Part shown: piece after piece, positions 7,405 to 15,437 of the stretch | Layout: each line of letters starts with the position of its first letter | Numbering within the stretch: the first letter of the stretch is position 1 | NCBI GenBank assembly: GCA_002083395.1 | Contig: LWDH01000029.1 | Location: forward strand, 1-16,229 | Direction of reading: 5' to 3' | Length of the DNA stretch: 16,229 nucleotides | DNA from: Proteobacteria bacterium SG_bin4 | GTDB taxonomy: Bacteria > Pseudomonadota > Gammaproteobacteria > Burkholderiales > Nitrosomonadaceae | Translations under genes and position numbers: made by a program | Notes under the pieces: generated by a model | What the model saw: only the letters and a program-made list of their open reading frames with translations | What the model was told of the DNA's origin: nothing | Databases searched by the model: none

Positions 7405-8214
7405 ATGCCGAATCCCGAATGTGTCATTGAGATCGAGTCTCTCCATACCCGTTTTGGCGACCATGTGGTCCATTGCGGCATTAACCTATGCGTGTATCGC
7501 GGCGAAATTCTCACACTCATCGGCGGCTCCGGCAGCGGAAAAACTACCTTATTGCGCCAAATGCTGGGCTTGGAACAGCCATCCCAAGGCAGCGTCAAGA
7601 TTTTTGGCCAGCCCCGGGATGATATGCTTCGCAATCATCTGAAAAGTAATATCCGTAACCGCTCCGGGGTCCTGTTTCAGCAAGGTGCGTTATTCAGCGC
7701 ACTGACTGTCTTTGATAATGTCGCTCTGCCATTACGAGAGCTTCACTCGTTGAGCGACGATCTAATTCGTGAATTGGTAATGATTAAACTGGATATGGTC
7801 GCCATCGGCGCGGAACATGCCGATAAAATGCCGGCAGCTTTATCCGGTGGCATGATCAAGCGCGTCGCATTAGCACGTGCGTTAGCGCTCGATCCCGAAC
7901 TGCTTTTTCTGGATGAACCAACCGCCGGTTTGGATCCGGAACTCAGCGAAAGCTTTGTTGAATTGATCCTTTCGCTGCGCAGGGAATTGAATCTCACCAT
8001 TGTGATGGTGACGCATGATTTGGACACGCTGGTGGCGCTGTCCGATCGTATTGCCGTACTCGCGGATCAGAAAGTGATTATCGCCGACACGCTGGAACAA
8101 ATATGCCGATTCCAGCATCCGTTTATCACCAGCTATTTCAAAAGTATTCGACACAAAATTGAACAAAACTCACACTCGGAGCATTCATGGAAAACCGCGC
8201 CCATGCCCTTGTAG
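7405..8214 (+). CDS. MCE/Mla-type ABC transporter ATP-binding protein (MlaF family)
   Basis: This is the cytoplasmic ATPase that drives the MlaE-type permease encoded just upstream. The 269-residue protein has a complete ABC cassette: Walker A GGSGSGKTT (residues 40-48), Q-loop LFQQGALFSALTVFDNV, signature LSGGMIKRVALARA, Walker B LLFLDEPTAGLDPE and the H-loop VTHDLDT. The QQGALFSALTV segment after the Q-loop is typical of MlaF. All catalytic residues are present. The C-terminal tail after the cassette is short. The ATG lies four bases after the permease stop, and the 3' end overlaps the MlaD-like gene by 28 bases. No good ribosome binding site is seen immediately upstream, so coupling to the permease gene is likely. 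Confidence 0.95.
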   Translation: MPNPECVIEIESLHTRFGDHVVHCGINLCVYRGEILTLIGGSGSGKTTLLRQMLGLEQPSQGSVKIFGQPRDDMLRNHLKSNIRNRSGVLFQQGALFSALTVFDNVALPLRELHSLSDDLIRELVMIKLDMVAIGAEHADKMPAALSGGMIKRVALARALALDPELLFLDEPTAGLDPELSESFVELILSLRRELNLTIVMVTHDLDTLVALSDRIAVLADQKVIIADTLEQICRFQHPFITSYFKSIRHKIEQNSHSEHSWKTAPMPL

Positions 8215-9086
8215 CCGGCATCTTTGTCATTCTTCTCAGCATCGCTGTCGGCCTGGTTGCAACTTGGTTTAGCGGCGACAACATCCAGCGCGTTTCCTAT
8301 CTGGTTGTTACCAAAGAATCGGTCAGCGGACTTAATCCGCAATCTTCCGTGCATTACCGGGGGGTACTCATCGGCAAAGTTGAAGATATTGAATTTGATC
8401 CTGAAGATTCACAGCAAATTCTGGTACAAATCTCGGTGAATGAAAACGTCAATTTGCAAAACACTGTATATGCCCAGCTTGGTTACCAGGGAGTAACAGG
8501 CCTTGCCTATATCCAATTGAATGATGACGGCATCGGCACCGGCAAGCTGCCGAGTCATGCGCGCATCCCGATGCGTCGCTCACTATTCGATGAAGTCACG
8601 GTCTCCGGTCAGCATTTGTTGACTAACGTCAACAAATTAGTCCTTAAAATGAACCACCTGCTTAGCGATGACAATCAAACGCATATTGCACAAATTCTGC
8701 AGAATATCGATAAAGCCACTAAAAACTTTGAAGGCATCGCCAGTCATTTACAACCGGTATTAGAGTCGTTCACGGAATTGACCACCGAGTCGGGTTTCTT
8801 GGTAAAACGGCTCGATCAGCTGCTGGGAGAGATTAATATGGCGATGAATAAAGCCAACCAGAAAGAAGGTATTTTTGACAGCTTGGCGGAAAGCGCCCAA
8901 GAACTCGCTGTTACCATTCCGGAACTGAGAAAATTGAGTAACAACATTGCACGCAACTCAAACAATTTTGACCGGGTGTTACAGCAATTGGAGGAAAATC
9001 CGCAAAGTCTGATTTTTGGACGCCCATCGACGCAACCCGGACCGGGAGAGGAAGGATTCGTGCCCCCCAAAGGAATTCAGCAATGA
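8187..9086 (+). CDS. MCE domain lipid-binding protein (MlaD family)
   Basis: This is the periplasmic substrate-binding subunit, anchored in the inner membrane, that forms the MCE ring of the transporter. A single N-terminal membrane helix (about residues 7-27) is followed by one MCE domain (about 38-115) with the motifs GLNPQSSVHYRGVLIGKVEDI and GYQGVTGLAYIQL. The rest (about 140-280) is largely helical and may form a needle or helical collar. The tail is Pro/Gly-rich. At 299 residues it is longer than E. coli MlaD but ordinary for relatives paired with an auxiliary lipoprotein. The ATG has ggag five bases upstream and lies within the ATPase gene. The stop overlaps the next start as ATGA. Confidence 0.93.
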   Translation: MENRAHALVAGIFVILLSIAVGLVATWFSGDNIQRVSYLVVTKESVSGLNPQSSVHYRGVLIGKVEDIEFDPEDSQQILVQISVNENVNLQNTVYAQLGYQGVTGLAYIQLNDDGIGTGKLPSHARIPMRRSLFDEVTVSGQHLLTNVNKLVLKMNHLLSDDNQTHIAQILQNIDKATKNFEGIASHLQPVLESFTELTTESGFLVKRLDQLLGEINMAMNKANQKEGIFDSLAESAQELAVTIPELRKLSNNIARNSNNFDRVLQQLEENPQSLIFGRPSTQPGPGEEGFVPPKGIQQ

Positions 9087-9718
9087 TCAGAACGCTGCTA
9101 ACGATATTGATTTTTTCATTTATCGCAGGTTGCACACCGCTGCAAAAATCGCCCGGTGCGATATCGACTTATGATTTTGGAGTCCTTTATCCCTCCACCA
9201 AGGAAACGGCAACGACGCAAACACCGCAATCCCAGCATGACAAAAAAAGTCTGTTGATCGCCGATGTGACATCCCCGGCATGGCTCGACAACACCGCGAT
9301 TCATTACCGGTTGATGTATCATAATCCCGCGCAAACCTTTACGTATGGTAACAGCCGCTGGATAGCATCACCCGCCGCGTTGTTTACTCAGCAACTGCGC
9401 AATCAAATCGTTTCCCAGCTGAATGAATACGTCATTAAAGACAGCAGCGCCGCGAAAACCGATCGGACATTGGACATCGAATTGAAAGAGCTAGTGCATG
9501 TTTTTGAAACTGCGGCTGACAGCCATGTGGTATTTGGGTTGCGTGCCAGTTTGATCGAGCGTAACTCACGTAAACTGTTGGCGCAGAAAGATTTTAGTAT
9601 TTCAGAAAAAGCACCCTCGGCCGATGCTGCCGGCGCTGTCTCTGCAATCAATACCGCCAGTAACCGGCTCATTGGCGAACTGGTTAATTGGTTGAATTCG
9701 GTATCGCTTGGCAACTAG
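9083..9718 (+). CDS. ABC-type transport auxiliary lipoprotein (PqiC-like)
   Basis: This is a predicted lipoprotein that acts as the outer partner of the MCE transporter. The N-terminus is a lipoprotein signal: a hydrophobic stretch (residues 3-14) and a lipobox ending in Cys17 (SFIAGC). The body contains YDFGVLYPS near the start, then IADVTSPAWLDNTAIHYRL and SRWIASPAALFTQQLRNQI. This is the usual pattern of the ABC_trans_aux/PqiC family, in which a substrate-like IHYR segment precedes a W-x-x-P-Pxx-LF segment. The start forms an ATGA overlap with the MlaD-like gene, so the two are translationally coupled and probably interact. The residue after the lipobox Cys is Thr, not Asp, which favours the outer membrane if E. 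coli sorting rules hold here. Family assignment is good; the cargo is unknown. Confidence 0.87.
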   Translation: MIRTLLTILIFSFIAGCTPLQKSPGAISTYDFGVLYPSTKETATTQTPQSQHDKKSLLIADVTSPAWLDNTAIHYRLMYHNPAQTFTYGNSRWIASPAALFTQQLRNQIVSQLNEYVIKDSSAAKTDRTLDIELKELVHVFETAADSHVVFGLRASLIERNSRKLLAQKDFSISEKAPSADAAGAVSAINTASNRLIGELVNWLNSVSLGN

Positions 9719-9733
9719 CAGTATCATCGACTT

Positions 9734-9757
9734 GTTATAGTCACGCGCGTTTATAAC
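9734..9757. promoter_or_regulatory. Small AT-rich inverted repeat upstream of lptM-lysA
   Basis: GTTATA at 9734-9739 and TATAAC at 9752-9757 form a six-base inverted repeat around a 12-base spacer. It lies in the only gap (9719-9808) between the MCE operon and lptM. It may be an operator or part of a promoter. No T-run follows, so it is not a good terminator. I see no clean -35/-10 pair here. Confidence 0.25.
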
Positions 9758-9808
9758 ATCGGTATTTGTTATGTTAGTATCTTATCAACTTTAAAATAAT
9801 AGATTCTC

Positions 9809-9937
9809 ATGCGTTTATTTGTTATCTTGCTTGTTTCTGCTTTCCTGTTAAGCGCCTGTGGTCATAAAGGCGCTCTGTATCTACCCAAAACCGATACGGA
9901 AAATCCTGTAATTTCCAACGACACTGAAAAGAAATGA
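9809..9937 (+). CDS. lptM: LPS translocon maturation lipoprotein LptM (YifL-like), 42 aa
   Basis: LptM is a very small outer-membrane lipoprotein that helps LptD mature in the LptDE translocon. The product starts MRLFVILLVSAFLLSACGHK. It has a hydrophobic signal and a lipobox with Cys17, followed by GHKGALYLP, the conserved tail that defines the LptM/YifL family. A short polar C-terminus ends in two lysines. At 42 residues it is of normal size for the family but short enough to be missed by many annotations. The stop overlaps the lysA start as ATGA, and LptM genes commonly sit directly before lysA in proteobacteria, which supports the call. No strong ribosome binding site precedes the ATG at 9809. 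Confidence 0.9.
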   Translation: MRLFVILLVSAFLLSACGHKGALYLPKTDTENPVISNDTEKK

Positions 9938-11190
9938 GCGGCTTTCCTGAATTTAATTACCGTGATAATGAGCTTTTTGTGGAATCCGTTCCGCTGCAGA
10001 AAATTGCTGAAACATACGGAACGCCTTGTTATGTCTATTCACGATCCGCTCTGACCAAGGCTTATCAAGAATTTGAAACAGCTTTTGCAGGCCGCGACCA
10101 CTTGATCTGCTATGCGGTAAAAGCCAATTCCAATATCGCTATCCTGAATCTCTTCGCACGGCTTGGCAGCGGCTTTGATATTGTGTCAGGCGGGGAACTG
10201 CAGCGTGTGCTTCAAGCCGGCGGTGATCCTGGGAAAACTGTCTTTTCAGGTGTCGGAAAAAGCCGTGCTGAAATACAACTGGCGCTTGCCGCCAATATCC
10301 TGTGTTTTAACGTGGAATCTGAGGCGGAACTAATCACCTTAAACCAAGTGGCGCAATCAATGGGCACAATTGCCCCGGTTAGCCTGCGCGTCAATCCGGA
10401 TGTCGATGCCAAAACACATCCATACATTTCAACCGGTCTCAAGGAAAACAAATTCGGCATCCCGGCCAGTACCGCTGGAAGCATCTATCAATCGGCGCGG
10501 AAGTATTCAAATATCCGTTTTACAGGTCTTGACTGCCATATCGGTTCGCAATTAACGGAGCTCGGACCCTTCATGCAGGCAAGTGAGAAAATGCTTCAAT
10601 TGCTTAATACGTTACAATCGCAGGGATTGGAGATCGAACATCTGGATTTGGGCGGCGGCTTGGGCATACGCTATACGCATGAAACGCCACCGACCATTAA
10701 AAATTACGTCTCTTTACTCTGCGCCAGCACTCAGCACATTCAGCAGCGCTTATTGATAGAACCTGGTCGCTCGCTGGTTGGGAATTCGGGTATTCTGCTC
10801 ACTCGTATTGAATACCTTAAACACACATCCGCCCGGAATTTTGCCATTGTCGATGCAGCGATGAACGATCTGATGCGTCCGGCATTGTATGACGCGTATC
10901 ATGAAATCCTTCCGGTACTTAACAGCCGCGCAGAAGCCAAAAGGTATGAAGTCGTCGGTCCGGTATGCGAAACCGGTGATTTTCTCGGCCATGATCGTGA
11001 GCTTGCCGTGGAAACGGGGGACTTATTGTCTGTTATGTCAGCCGGGGCTTATGGCATGAGCATGAGTTCCAATTACAATACCCGGCCACGCGCCGCCGAG
11101 ATTATGGTCGATCAGGATAAGACTTATGTTATCCGGCAACGTGAAACCATCGATCAACTCATTGCATCCGAGCAAACGCTGCCACAATAA
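9934..11190 (+). CDS. lysA: Diaminopimelate decarboxylase LysA
   Basis: LysA is a PLP enzyme of the cytoplasm that decarboxylates meso-diaminopimelate to L-lysine, the last step of lysine synthesis. The 418-residue protein has the alanine-racemase-type barrel first. The PLP lysine is Lys63 in CYAVKANSN. The substrate-side HIGSQ and the phosphate-binding GGGLG follow at about residues 205 and 235, then EPGRSLVGNSG. The C-terminal domain contains GPVCETGDFLG, which supplies the Cys-Glu pair to the partner active site of the dimer, and GAYGMSMSSNYN. All key residues are intact. The start overlaps lptM as ATGA, so translation is probably coupled. A 66-base gap without an obvious terminator separates it from the squalene synthase gene. 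Confidence 0.97.
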   Translation: MSGFPEFNYRDNELFVESVPLQKIAETYGTPCYVYSRSALTKAYQEFETAFAGRDHLICYAVKANSNIAILNLFARLGSGFDIVSGGELQRVLQAGGDPGKTVFSGVGKSRAEIQLALAANILCFNVESEAELITLNQVAQSMGTIAPVSLRVNPDVDAKTHPYISTGLKENKFGIPASTAGSIYQSARKYSNIRFTGLDCHIGSQLTELGPFMQASEKMLQLLNTLQSQGLEIEHLDLGGGLGIRYTHETPPTIKNYVSLLCASTQHIQQRLLIEPGRSLVGNSGILLTRIEYLKHTSARNFAIVDAAMNDLMRPALYDAYHEILPVLNSRAEAKRYEVVGPVCETGDFLGHDRELAVETGDLLSVMSAGAYGMSMSSNYNTRPRAAEIMVDQDKTYVIRQRETIDQLIASEQTLPQ

Positions 11191-11256
11191 ATAATCTGCA
11201 TTTGGAGATACGCTCAATTATAGTAAGATGCGGTATCGCCATATGATGAATTTGTA

Positions 11257-12315
11257 ATGACAAGCCAACCCAGTATTGACGATGAACTTTATCAGGACCA
11301 TATCCTGCAAGGGGTTTCACGTACTTTTGCATTGACCATTCCGCAATTGCCGGAAGCTTTGCGCCGTGTGATTGGCAATGCTTATCTGTTATGCCGCATT
11401 ACCGATACCATTGAAGACGATAATGCGCTGTCATCCGAGCAAACCCGGCAACTGTCGGATATGTTTGCGGATGTCGTCTGCGGCAGCGCATCTGCAGAAG
11501 AATTTGCACAAAAGCTTTACCCTCTCTTATCCAACCATACCATCCCGGCCGAACATGATTTGATCAGAAACACGCCGGCTGTCATCCGCGTTACTCACAG
11601 TTTCAATGCAGCGCAACGAAAAGCATTGGAGCGGTGCGTACGTATTATGGCGAAAGGTATGGCCGACTACCAGGAAACAGAGTCTTTGGATGGCCTGAAG
11701 GATTTGCCCGCAATGAATCAATACTGTTATTACGTTGCCGGTGTTGTGGGTGAAATGTTGACTGAATTATTTTGCGATTATTCGGAAGAAATTAATCTGC
11801 ACAGATCAACACTGATGAAACTGTCCGTCTCTTTCGGCCAGGGATTGCAAATGACTAACATCCTCAAAGATATCTGGGATGATCGTAAACGCGGCGCCTG
11901 CTGGTTGCCGCAAGACATCTTTCTTAAATACGGCTTTTATCTCACTGATATGCGACCGGGTATGAAAGATGCTAAATTCCAAGAGGGTTTGGCAGAGCTA
12001 TTGGGAATAGCCAAAGGGCATTTGCAGAATGCATTGACTTATACCAGCCTGATCCCGCTCCACGAAAAAGGCATCCGGCGCTTTTGCCTCTGGGCGATTG
12101 GCATGGCCATCCTGACTTTGAATAAAATCAATAAACATCGGGATTTTTCTGAAGGCGCGCAAGTAAAAATCAGCCGTAACAGCGTCAAGACAACCATTGC
12201 ACTAACGAGTTTATTTGCCAGTAACGATTGGATATTGGAGTTATTATTCAAATTAACGTCACGAAACCTTCCCGTCGCAGAACTCCACAGTGAAGTACTT
12301 TCAGGCACTCCGTAA
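11257..12315 (+). CDS. Squalene synthase / farnesyl-diphosphate farnesyltransferase family
   Basis: The enzyme joins two farnesyl diphosphates, presumably yielding squalene for hopanoids. The 352-residue protein shows SRTFALTIPQLP (about 21-32), the first Asp-rich motif DTIEDD (50-55), MNQYCYYVAGVVGEMLTELF (about 153-172), and the second Asp motif in NILKDIWDDRKRG (about 201-213). The pattern, with CYYVAGVVG and an R-x-C-W-LP segment after the second motif, resembles the single-enzyme squalene synthases found in eukaryotes and some bacteria. It looks less like the shorter HpnC or HpnD enzymes of the three-step route, but I cannot exclude an HpnD-type role. The C-terminus has some hydrophobic stretches but no clear eukaryote-type anchor. 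It lies 58 bases upstream of hpnA, which supports hopanoid synthesis. Confidence 0.85.
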   Translation: MTSQPSIDDELYQDHILQGVSRTFALTIPQLPEALRRVIGNAYLLCRITDTIEDDNALSSEQTRQLSDMFADVVCGSASAEEFAQKLYPLLSNHTIPAEHDLIRNTPAVIRVTHSFNAAQRKALERCVRIMAKGMADYQETESLDGLKDLPAMNQYCYYVAGVVGEMLTELFCDYSEEINLHRSTLMKLSVSFGQGLQMTNILKDIWDDRKRGACWLPQDIFLKYGFYLTDMRPGMKDAKFQEGLAELLGIAKGHLQNALTYTSLIPLHEKGIRRFCLWAIGMAILTLNKINKHRDFSEGAQVKISRNSVKTTIALTSLFASNDWILELLFKLTSRNLPVAELHSEVLSGTP

Positions 12316-12373
12316 GTAATCGACTAATGCGCATTCCGGGCATTCCAACCATCTATTTCGACTCAAAGGCACC

Positions 12374-13363
12374 ATGAAATCATTAGTTACCGGTGCTACC
12401 GGGTTTCTCGGTTCGGCCGTCATGCGTTGTCTGCTCACTGCCGGACATGAAGTTCGCGTTTTGGCCAGACCCGGTAGCGACCGCCGGAACCTCGAAAACT
12501 ATCCAATTGAAATCGTCGAAGGCGATCTGAGGGATTTTGAATCACTCAAACGCGCGGTTCAAGGATGCGATAATCTTTTTCACGTCGCAGCCGACTACCG
12601 GCTTTGGGTACCGGATCCGGGAACCATGTATGAAACTAATGTCGCCGGTACGCGCGCACTCATTATTGCCGCTCATCAAGCAGGCTTGAAACGGATTGTG
12701 TATACCAGCAGCGTCGCCACGCTGGGTTTAAACCCGGATGGAACACCCGCAAATGAAGAAACACCAAGCGACCCAGCAGCTATCAACGGTCATTACAAGC
12801 GGTCGAAATATCAGGCCGAACAGTTAGTCAGACAATTGACCGTTGATCATCAATTGCCTTTGATAATCGTAAATCCGTCGACGCCGATTGGCCCGAACGA
12901 TATCCGCCCGACTCCGACCGGGCGTATCGTCCTGGACACGATCGTTGGCCGCATGCCGGCCTATGTAAATACCGGTCTCAATATCGCACATGTGGATGAT
13001 ATTGCCTATGGGCATTTACTCGCCTATCTCTATGGCAAACCGCAAGAACGCTATATTCTGGGTGGCGACAATATGACGCTACTGCAAATCCTGGAAACCA
13101 TTGATGAGATTAATAGCGCCCGGCATTACCGTGTCAGTATCCCGATCAGCGTTATGCTTCCGATAGCCTGGTGCATGGAGAAAATTGCTCTTATGACGCA
13201 AGCGGAGCCTCGTGCCACATTGGATAGCATTCGTATGGCAAAAAAAATGATGTACTTTTCCAGCGCCAAAGCCGAACGCGATTTAGGTTACCGCTATCGC
13301 CCTGCTGCCGAAGCGCTCAAAGATGCGGTTAAATGGTTTAAAGACAATGGTTATTGCAATTGA
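12374..13363 (+). CDS. hpnA: Hopanoid-associated sugar epimerase HpnA
   Basis: HpnA is an NAD(P)-dependent short-chain dehydrogenase/epimerase tied to hopanoid loci and thought to act in modifying the hopanoid side chain. The 329-residue protein begins directly with a Rossmann loop, TGATGFLG (residues 6-13). It carries FHVAADYRLW (about 69-78), a serine-rich strand YTSSVATLG (110-118), the catalytic pair Tyr141 and Lys145 in HYKRSK, and NPSTPIGPND, which is characteristic of HpnA. Key residues are complete. The ATG at 12374 has an AAAGG four bases upstream. It follows the squalene synthase gene and ends facing the convergent PAS-GGDEF-EAL gene, with 75 bases between them. The exact substrate of the family is not settled. 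Confidence 0.93.
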   Translation: MKSLVTGATGFLGSAVMRCLLTAGHEVRVLARPGSDRRNLENYPIEIVEGDLRDFESLKRAVQGCDNLFHVAADYRLWVPDPGTMYETNVAGTRALIIAAHQAGLKRIVYTSSVATLGLNPDGTPANEETPSDPAAINGHYKRSKYQAEQLVRQLTVDHQLPLIIVNPSTPIGPNDIRPTPTGRIVLDTIVGRMPAYVNTGLNIAHVDDIAYGHLLAYLYGKPQERYILGGDNMTLLQILETIDEINSARHYRVSIPISVMLPIAWCMEKIALMTQAEPRATLDSIRMAKKMMYFSSAKAERDLGYRYRPAAEALKDAVKWFKDNGYCN

Positions 13364-13438
13364 GTTATGAATAAGTGCGAGGAATTGATTTGATTCTGAT
13401 TTCAAAGTGATACAGTTTGCTGAGTGAAACCAGGATAG

Positions 13439-15079
13439 TCATACGATGTGTTGCTCTTTAAAGGATTCGGCATTAATCGGCCTACCAGTTAAGTACCCTT
13501 GAATCAGATCGCATCCTTCTTCCCTAAGAAAGCCCAACTGAGCATCATTTTCGACACCTTCCGCCACTACCTGCAAATTCAGACCATCGGCCAAGCTCAA
13601 AATGGCGCCGATAATGGCCATATCTTCCAGGCTATTGACTACATCATCCACAAATGTCTTATCAATCTTCAAAACCGATAAGGGAAAATTTTTCAAATAA
13701 GCTAACGAAGAATAGCCCGTACCAAAATCATCAATCGCAATTTTGATTCCAACTGCATGTAATTTTGACAGAATATCCCTTGATTTCTGAGGATTATCCA
13801 TTAACATGGTTTCTGTAATTTCCAGTACCAGACACGATGGCAACAGACCCGATTCATGCAGCGTTCTGTTGATCAGCTCTAGAAAATCATCCTGAACAAA
13901 CTGGTGCGGCGATACGTTCACGGAGATATAAAATTCTCTAAGGCCCGCATCTTGCCATTGCTTCGCTTGGAGACACGCGCTACGCAATGCCCACGCACCA
14001 AGAATCTTTATCAAACCGCTACTCTCAGCCAGTGGGATAAATTTCATGGGTGAGATAAATCCTTGCTTGGGGTTCAACCATCGCATCAGAGCCTCAGCAC
14101 CTTTCAATTGACCAGTTCGCGCACAAAATATCGGCTGATAGTGCAGCATGAACTCACCCTTCTCAATACCCTGATACATCGCAGATTCAAGAGACAAATC
14201 GCTTCTTTCGATGTCACTGATCTGATCGCAGTAGATACTCCAGTGATTTTTTCCTGACGAACTTGAACGATACATCGCAGTCTCCGCATTACGGAACAAC
14301 TGCAGGAAATTCTCACCATGCTCAGGATAGATCGAAATCCCGAGATTCGTCCGGATATGCAATGTATGTTCTTGGATACGAAATGTTCGCTGCATGGCGG
14401 CCATAATCTTTTTCGCGATCATCTCGATATTGTCTTGACCAACACCCATCATGATCATCGCAAACTCATCCTCGCTGACACGTGCCACGGTATCGCTGCG
14501 ACGTACGCAGATCTGAAGGCGCTCAGCTACAGCTTTGATCAATTCACTACCGACAGCATGACCTAGCAAGTCGTTAATCTTTCTATAACCATCCAAACTC
14601 AATACGATTAACGACAAAAATTGTTTTTCCCGACGCGCCATTTCAATATTCATGGTAACGCGATCATCCAGCAGTACCTTCCCAGGCAAACCCGTCAATG
14701 CATCGTGAGTCGATAAGTAAATTAACCGATCCTCATTTTCTTTCCAATGCATGGCATCAAACGCCGCGATGAGAAATGAATCGTCAGGCAAATAAAACAA
14801 ATAGCAATTGACCCAAACCGGCAGAACACTTTGGCGTAATAACCGGCACACAAAAACTTGTTTTTCACCACTTTTTTTTGCGCTTTTCCGGGCTTCGGTG
14901 AGAAGTACCAAATCCTCCGGCTGTATAAACCTTTCGATTGGTTCTTGTAATAATTCTTTCGATACTTGTAGAAATGTATGCGAGGTTGGGGATGCTCGTT
15001 TAATTTTGCCTTGCGGATCAATACAAACAAGGAAATCACTGATCGTTGAGAGCAAGCCAAATGGACCATTCTGCTTCAC
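13439..15079 (-). CDS. PAS-GGDEF-EAL protein, probable c-di-GMP phosphodiesterase with degenerate GGDEF
   Basis: This is a signalling protein of 546 residues: a PAS-like sensor (about 1-115), a GGDEF domain (about 120-280) and an EAL domain (about 300-540), with no membrane helix, so probably cytoplasmic. The GGDEF signature is replaced by SEDEF (residues 202-206), which loses both glycines, so cyclase activity is doubtful. The EAL domain looks active: EAL at 329-331, NVSPHQF, LEITET, IDDFGTGYSSLAYLKNF, LKIDK and AEGVEND all keep the residues expected for metal binding and catalysis. It should degrade c-di-GMP, possibly controlled by GTP binding to the degenerate domain or by a PAS ligand. 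The start is GTG at 15079, with ggagg nine bases upstream. It converges on hpnA and appears to be a single-gene unit. Confidence 0.93.
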   Translation of the reverse strand: MKQNGPFGLLSTISDFLVCIDPQGKIKRASPTSHTFLQVSKELLQEPIERFIQPEDLVLLTEARKSAKKSGEKQVFVCRLLRQSVLPVWVNCYLFYLPDDSFLIAAFDAMHWKENEDRLIYLSTHDALTGLPGKVLLDDRVTMNIEMARREKQFLSLIVLSLDGYRKINDLLGHAVGSELIKAVAERLQICVRRSDTVARVSEDEFAMIMMGVGQDNIEMIAKKIMAAMQRTFRIQEHTLHIRTNLGISIYPEHGENFLQLFRNAETAMYRSSSSGKNHWSIYCDQISDIERSDLSLESAMYQGIEKGEFMLHYQPIFCARTGQLKGAEALMRWLNPKQGFISPMKFIPLAESSGLIKILGAWALRSACLQAKQWQDAGLREFYISVNVSPHQFVQDDFLELINRTLHESGLLPSCLVLEITETMLMDNPQKSRDILSKLHAVGIKIAIDDFGTGYSSLAYLKNFPLSVLKIDKTFVDDVVNSLEDMAIIGAILSLADGLNLQVVAEGVENDAQLGFLREEGCDLIQGYLTGRPINAESFKEQHIV

Positions 15080-15088
15080 AAGAAAAGG

Positions 15089-15093
15089 CCTCC
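15089..15093 (-). promoter_or_regulatory. Ribosome binding site deciding the GTG start of the PAS-GGDEF-EAL gene
   Basis: On the minus strand the bases read ggagg, nine bases before the GTG at 15079. This near-perfect anti-16S match is what supports the non-ATG start; no other start in the neighbourhood has one. Confidence 0.7.
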
Positions 15094-15340
15094 AAAGTAA
15101 TCCGATAATTTATTTATGACAATGACAATATTGGATTCGATCAATCGCGTACCAATATCCTTAAAATTTAATTATTCTTTTGTATTTACCCAAAAATCTT
15201 CATTTTCAGGAGATTGATAACTACGGAAGATCGGTAGATTTACTTGAGAAGCGGTTTCCACCTAGTTGAATCACAGCTTTATTGATTACTTTCTTAGTCT
15301 TCGATCATTCTTTCGCAGATCCAATTTCGAAGTGCAACAC
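15094..15340. other. AT-rich non-coding gap
   Basis: No open frame with recognisable similarity, tRNA or repeat is visible here. The stretch must hold the promoter of the minus-strand PAS-GGDEF-EAL gene, but I cannot identify a convincing -35/-10 pair. It ends where the probable remnant of the insertion element begins. Confidence 0.5.
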
Positions 15341-15437
15341 CTAACGGCGCTGTAGAAAAACTTGTTTCTAAAGCAAGCAATCAGAACCGCCAGGATTTTT
15401 TGCGCATCCGATTCCAAATACCATTCTTGCCTCGCGT
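15341..15437 (-). mobile_element. Probable 3' non-coding tail and end of the decayed IS1182-type element
   Basis: This stretch follows the last transposase-derived codons. On the minus strand it ends in a segment reading tttttctacagcgccgttag (15341-15360), which resembles the termini of insertion sequences of this type. I could not pair it with the opposite terminus, because the other end of the element is missing. The boundary is therefore an inference. A 52-codon frame crosses this region but matches nothing I know. Confidence 0.3.

Noticed and set aside
11202..11229. A promoter TTGGAG/TAAGAT for the squalene synthase gene
   Set aside because: The 16-base spacing is acceptable, but the match to consensus is too weak to call, and read-through from lysA is equally possible.
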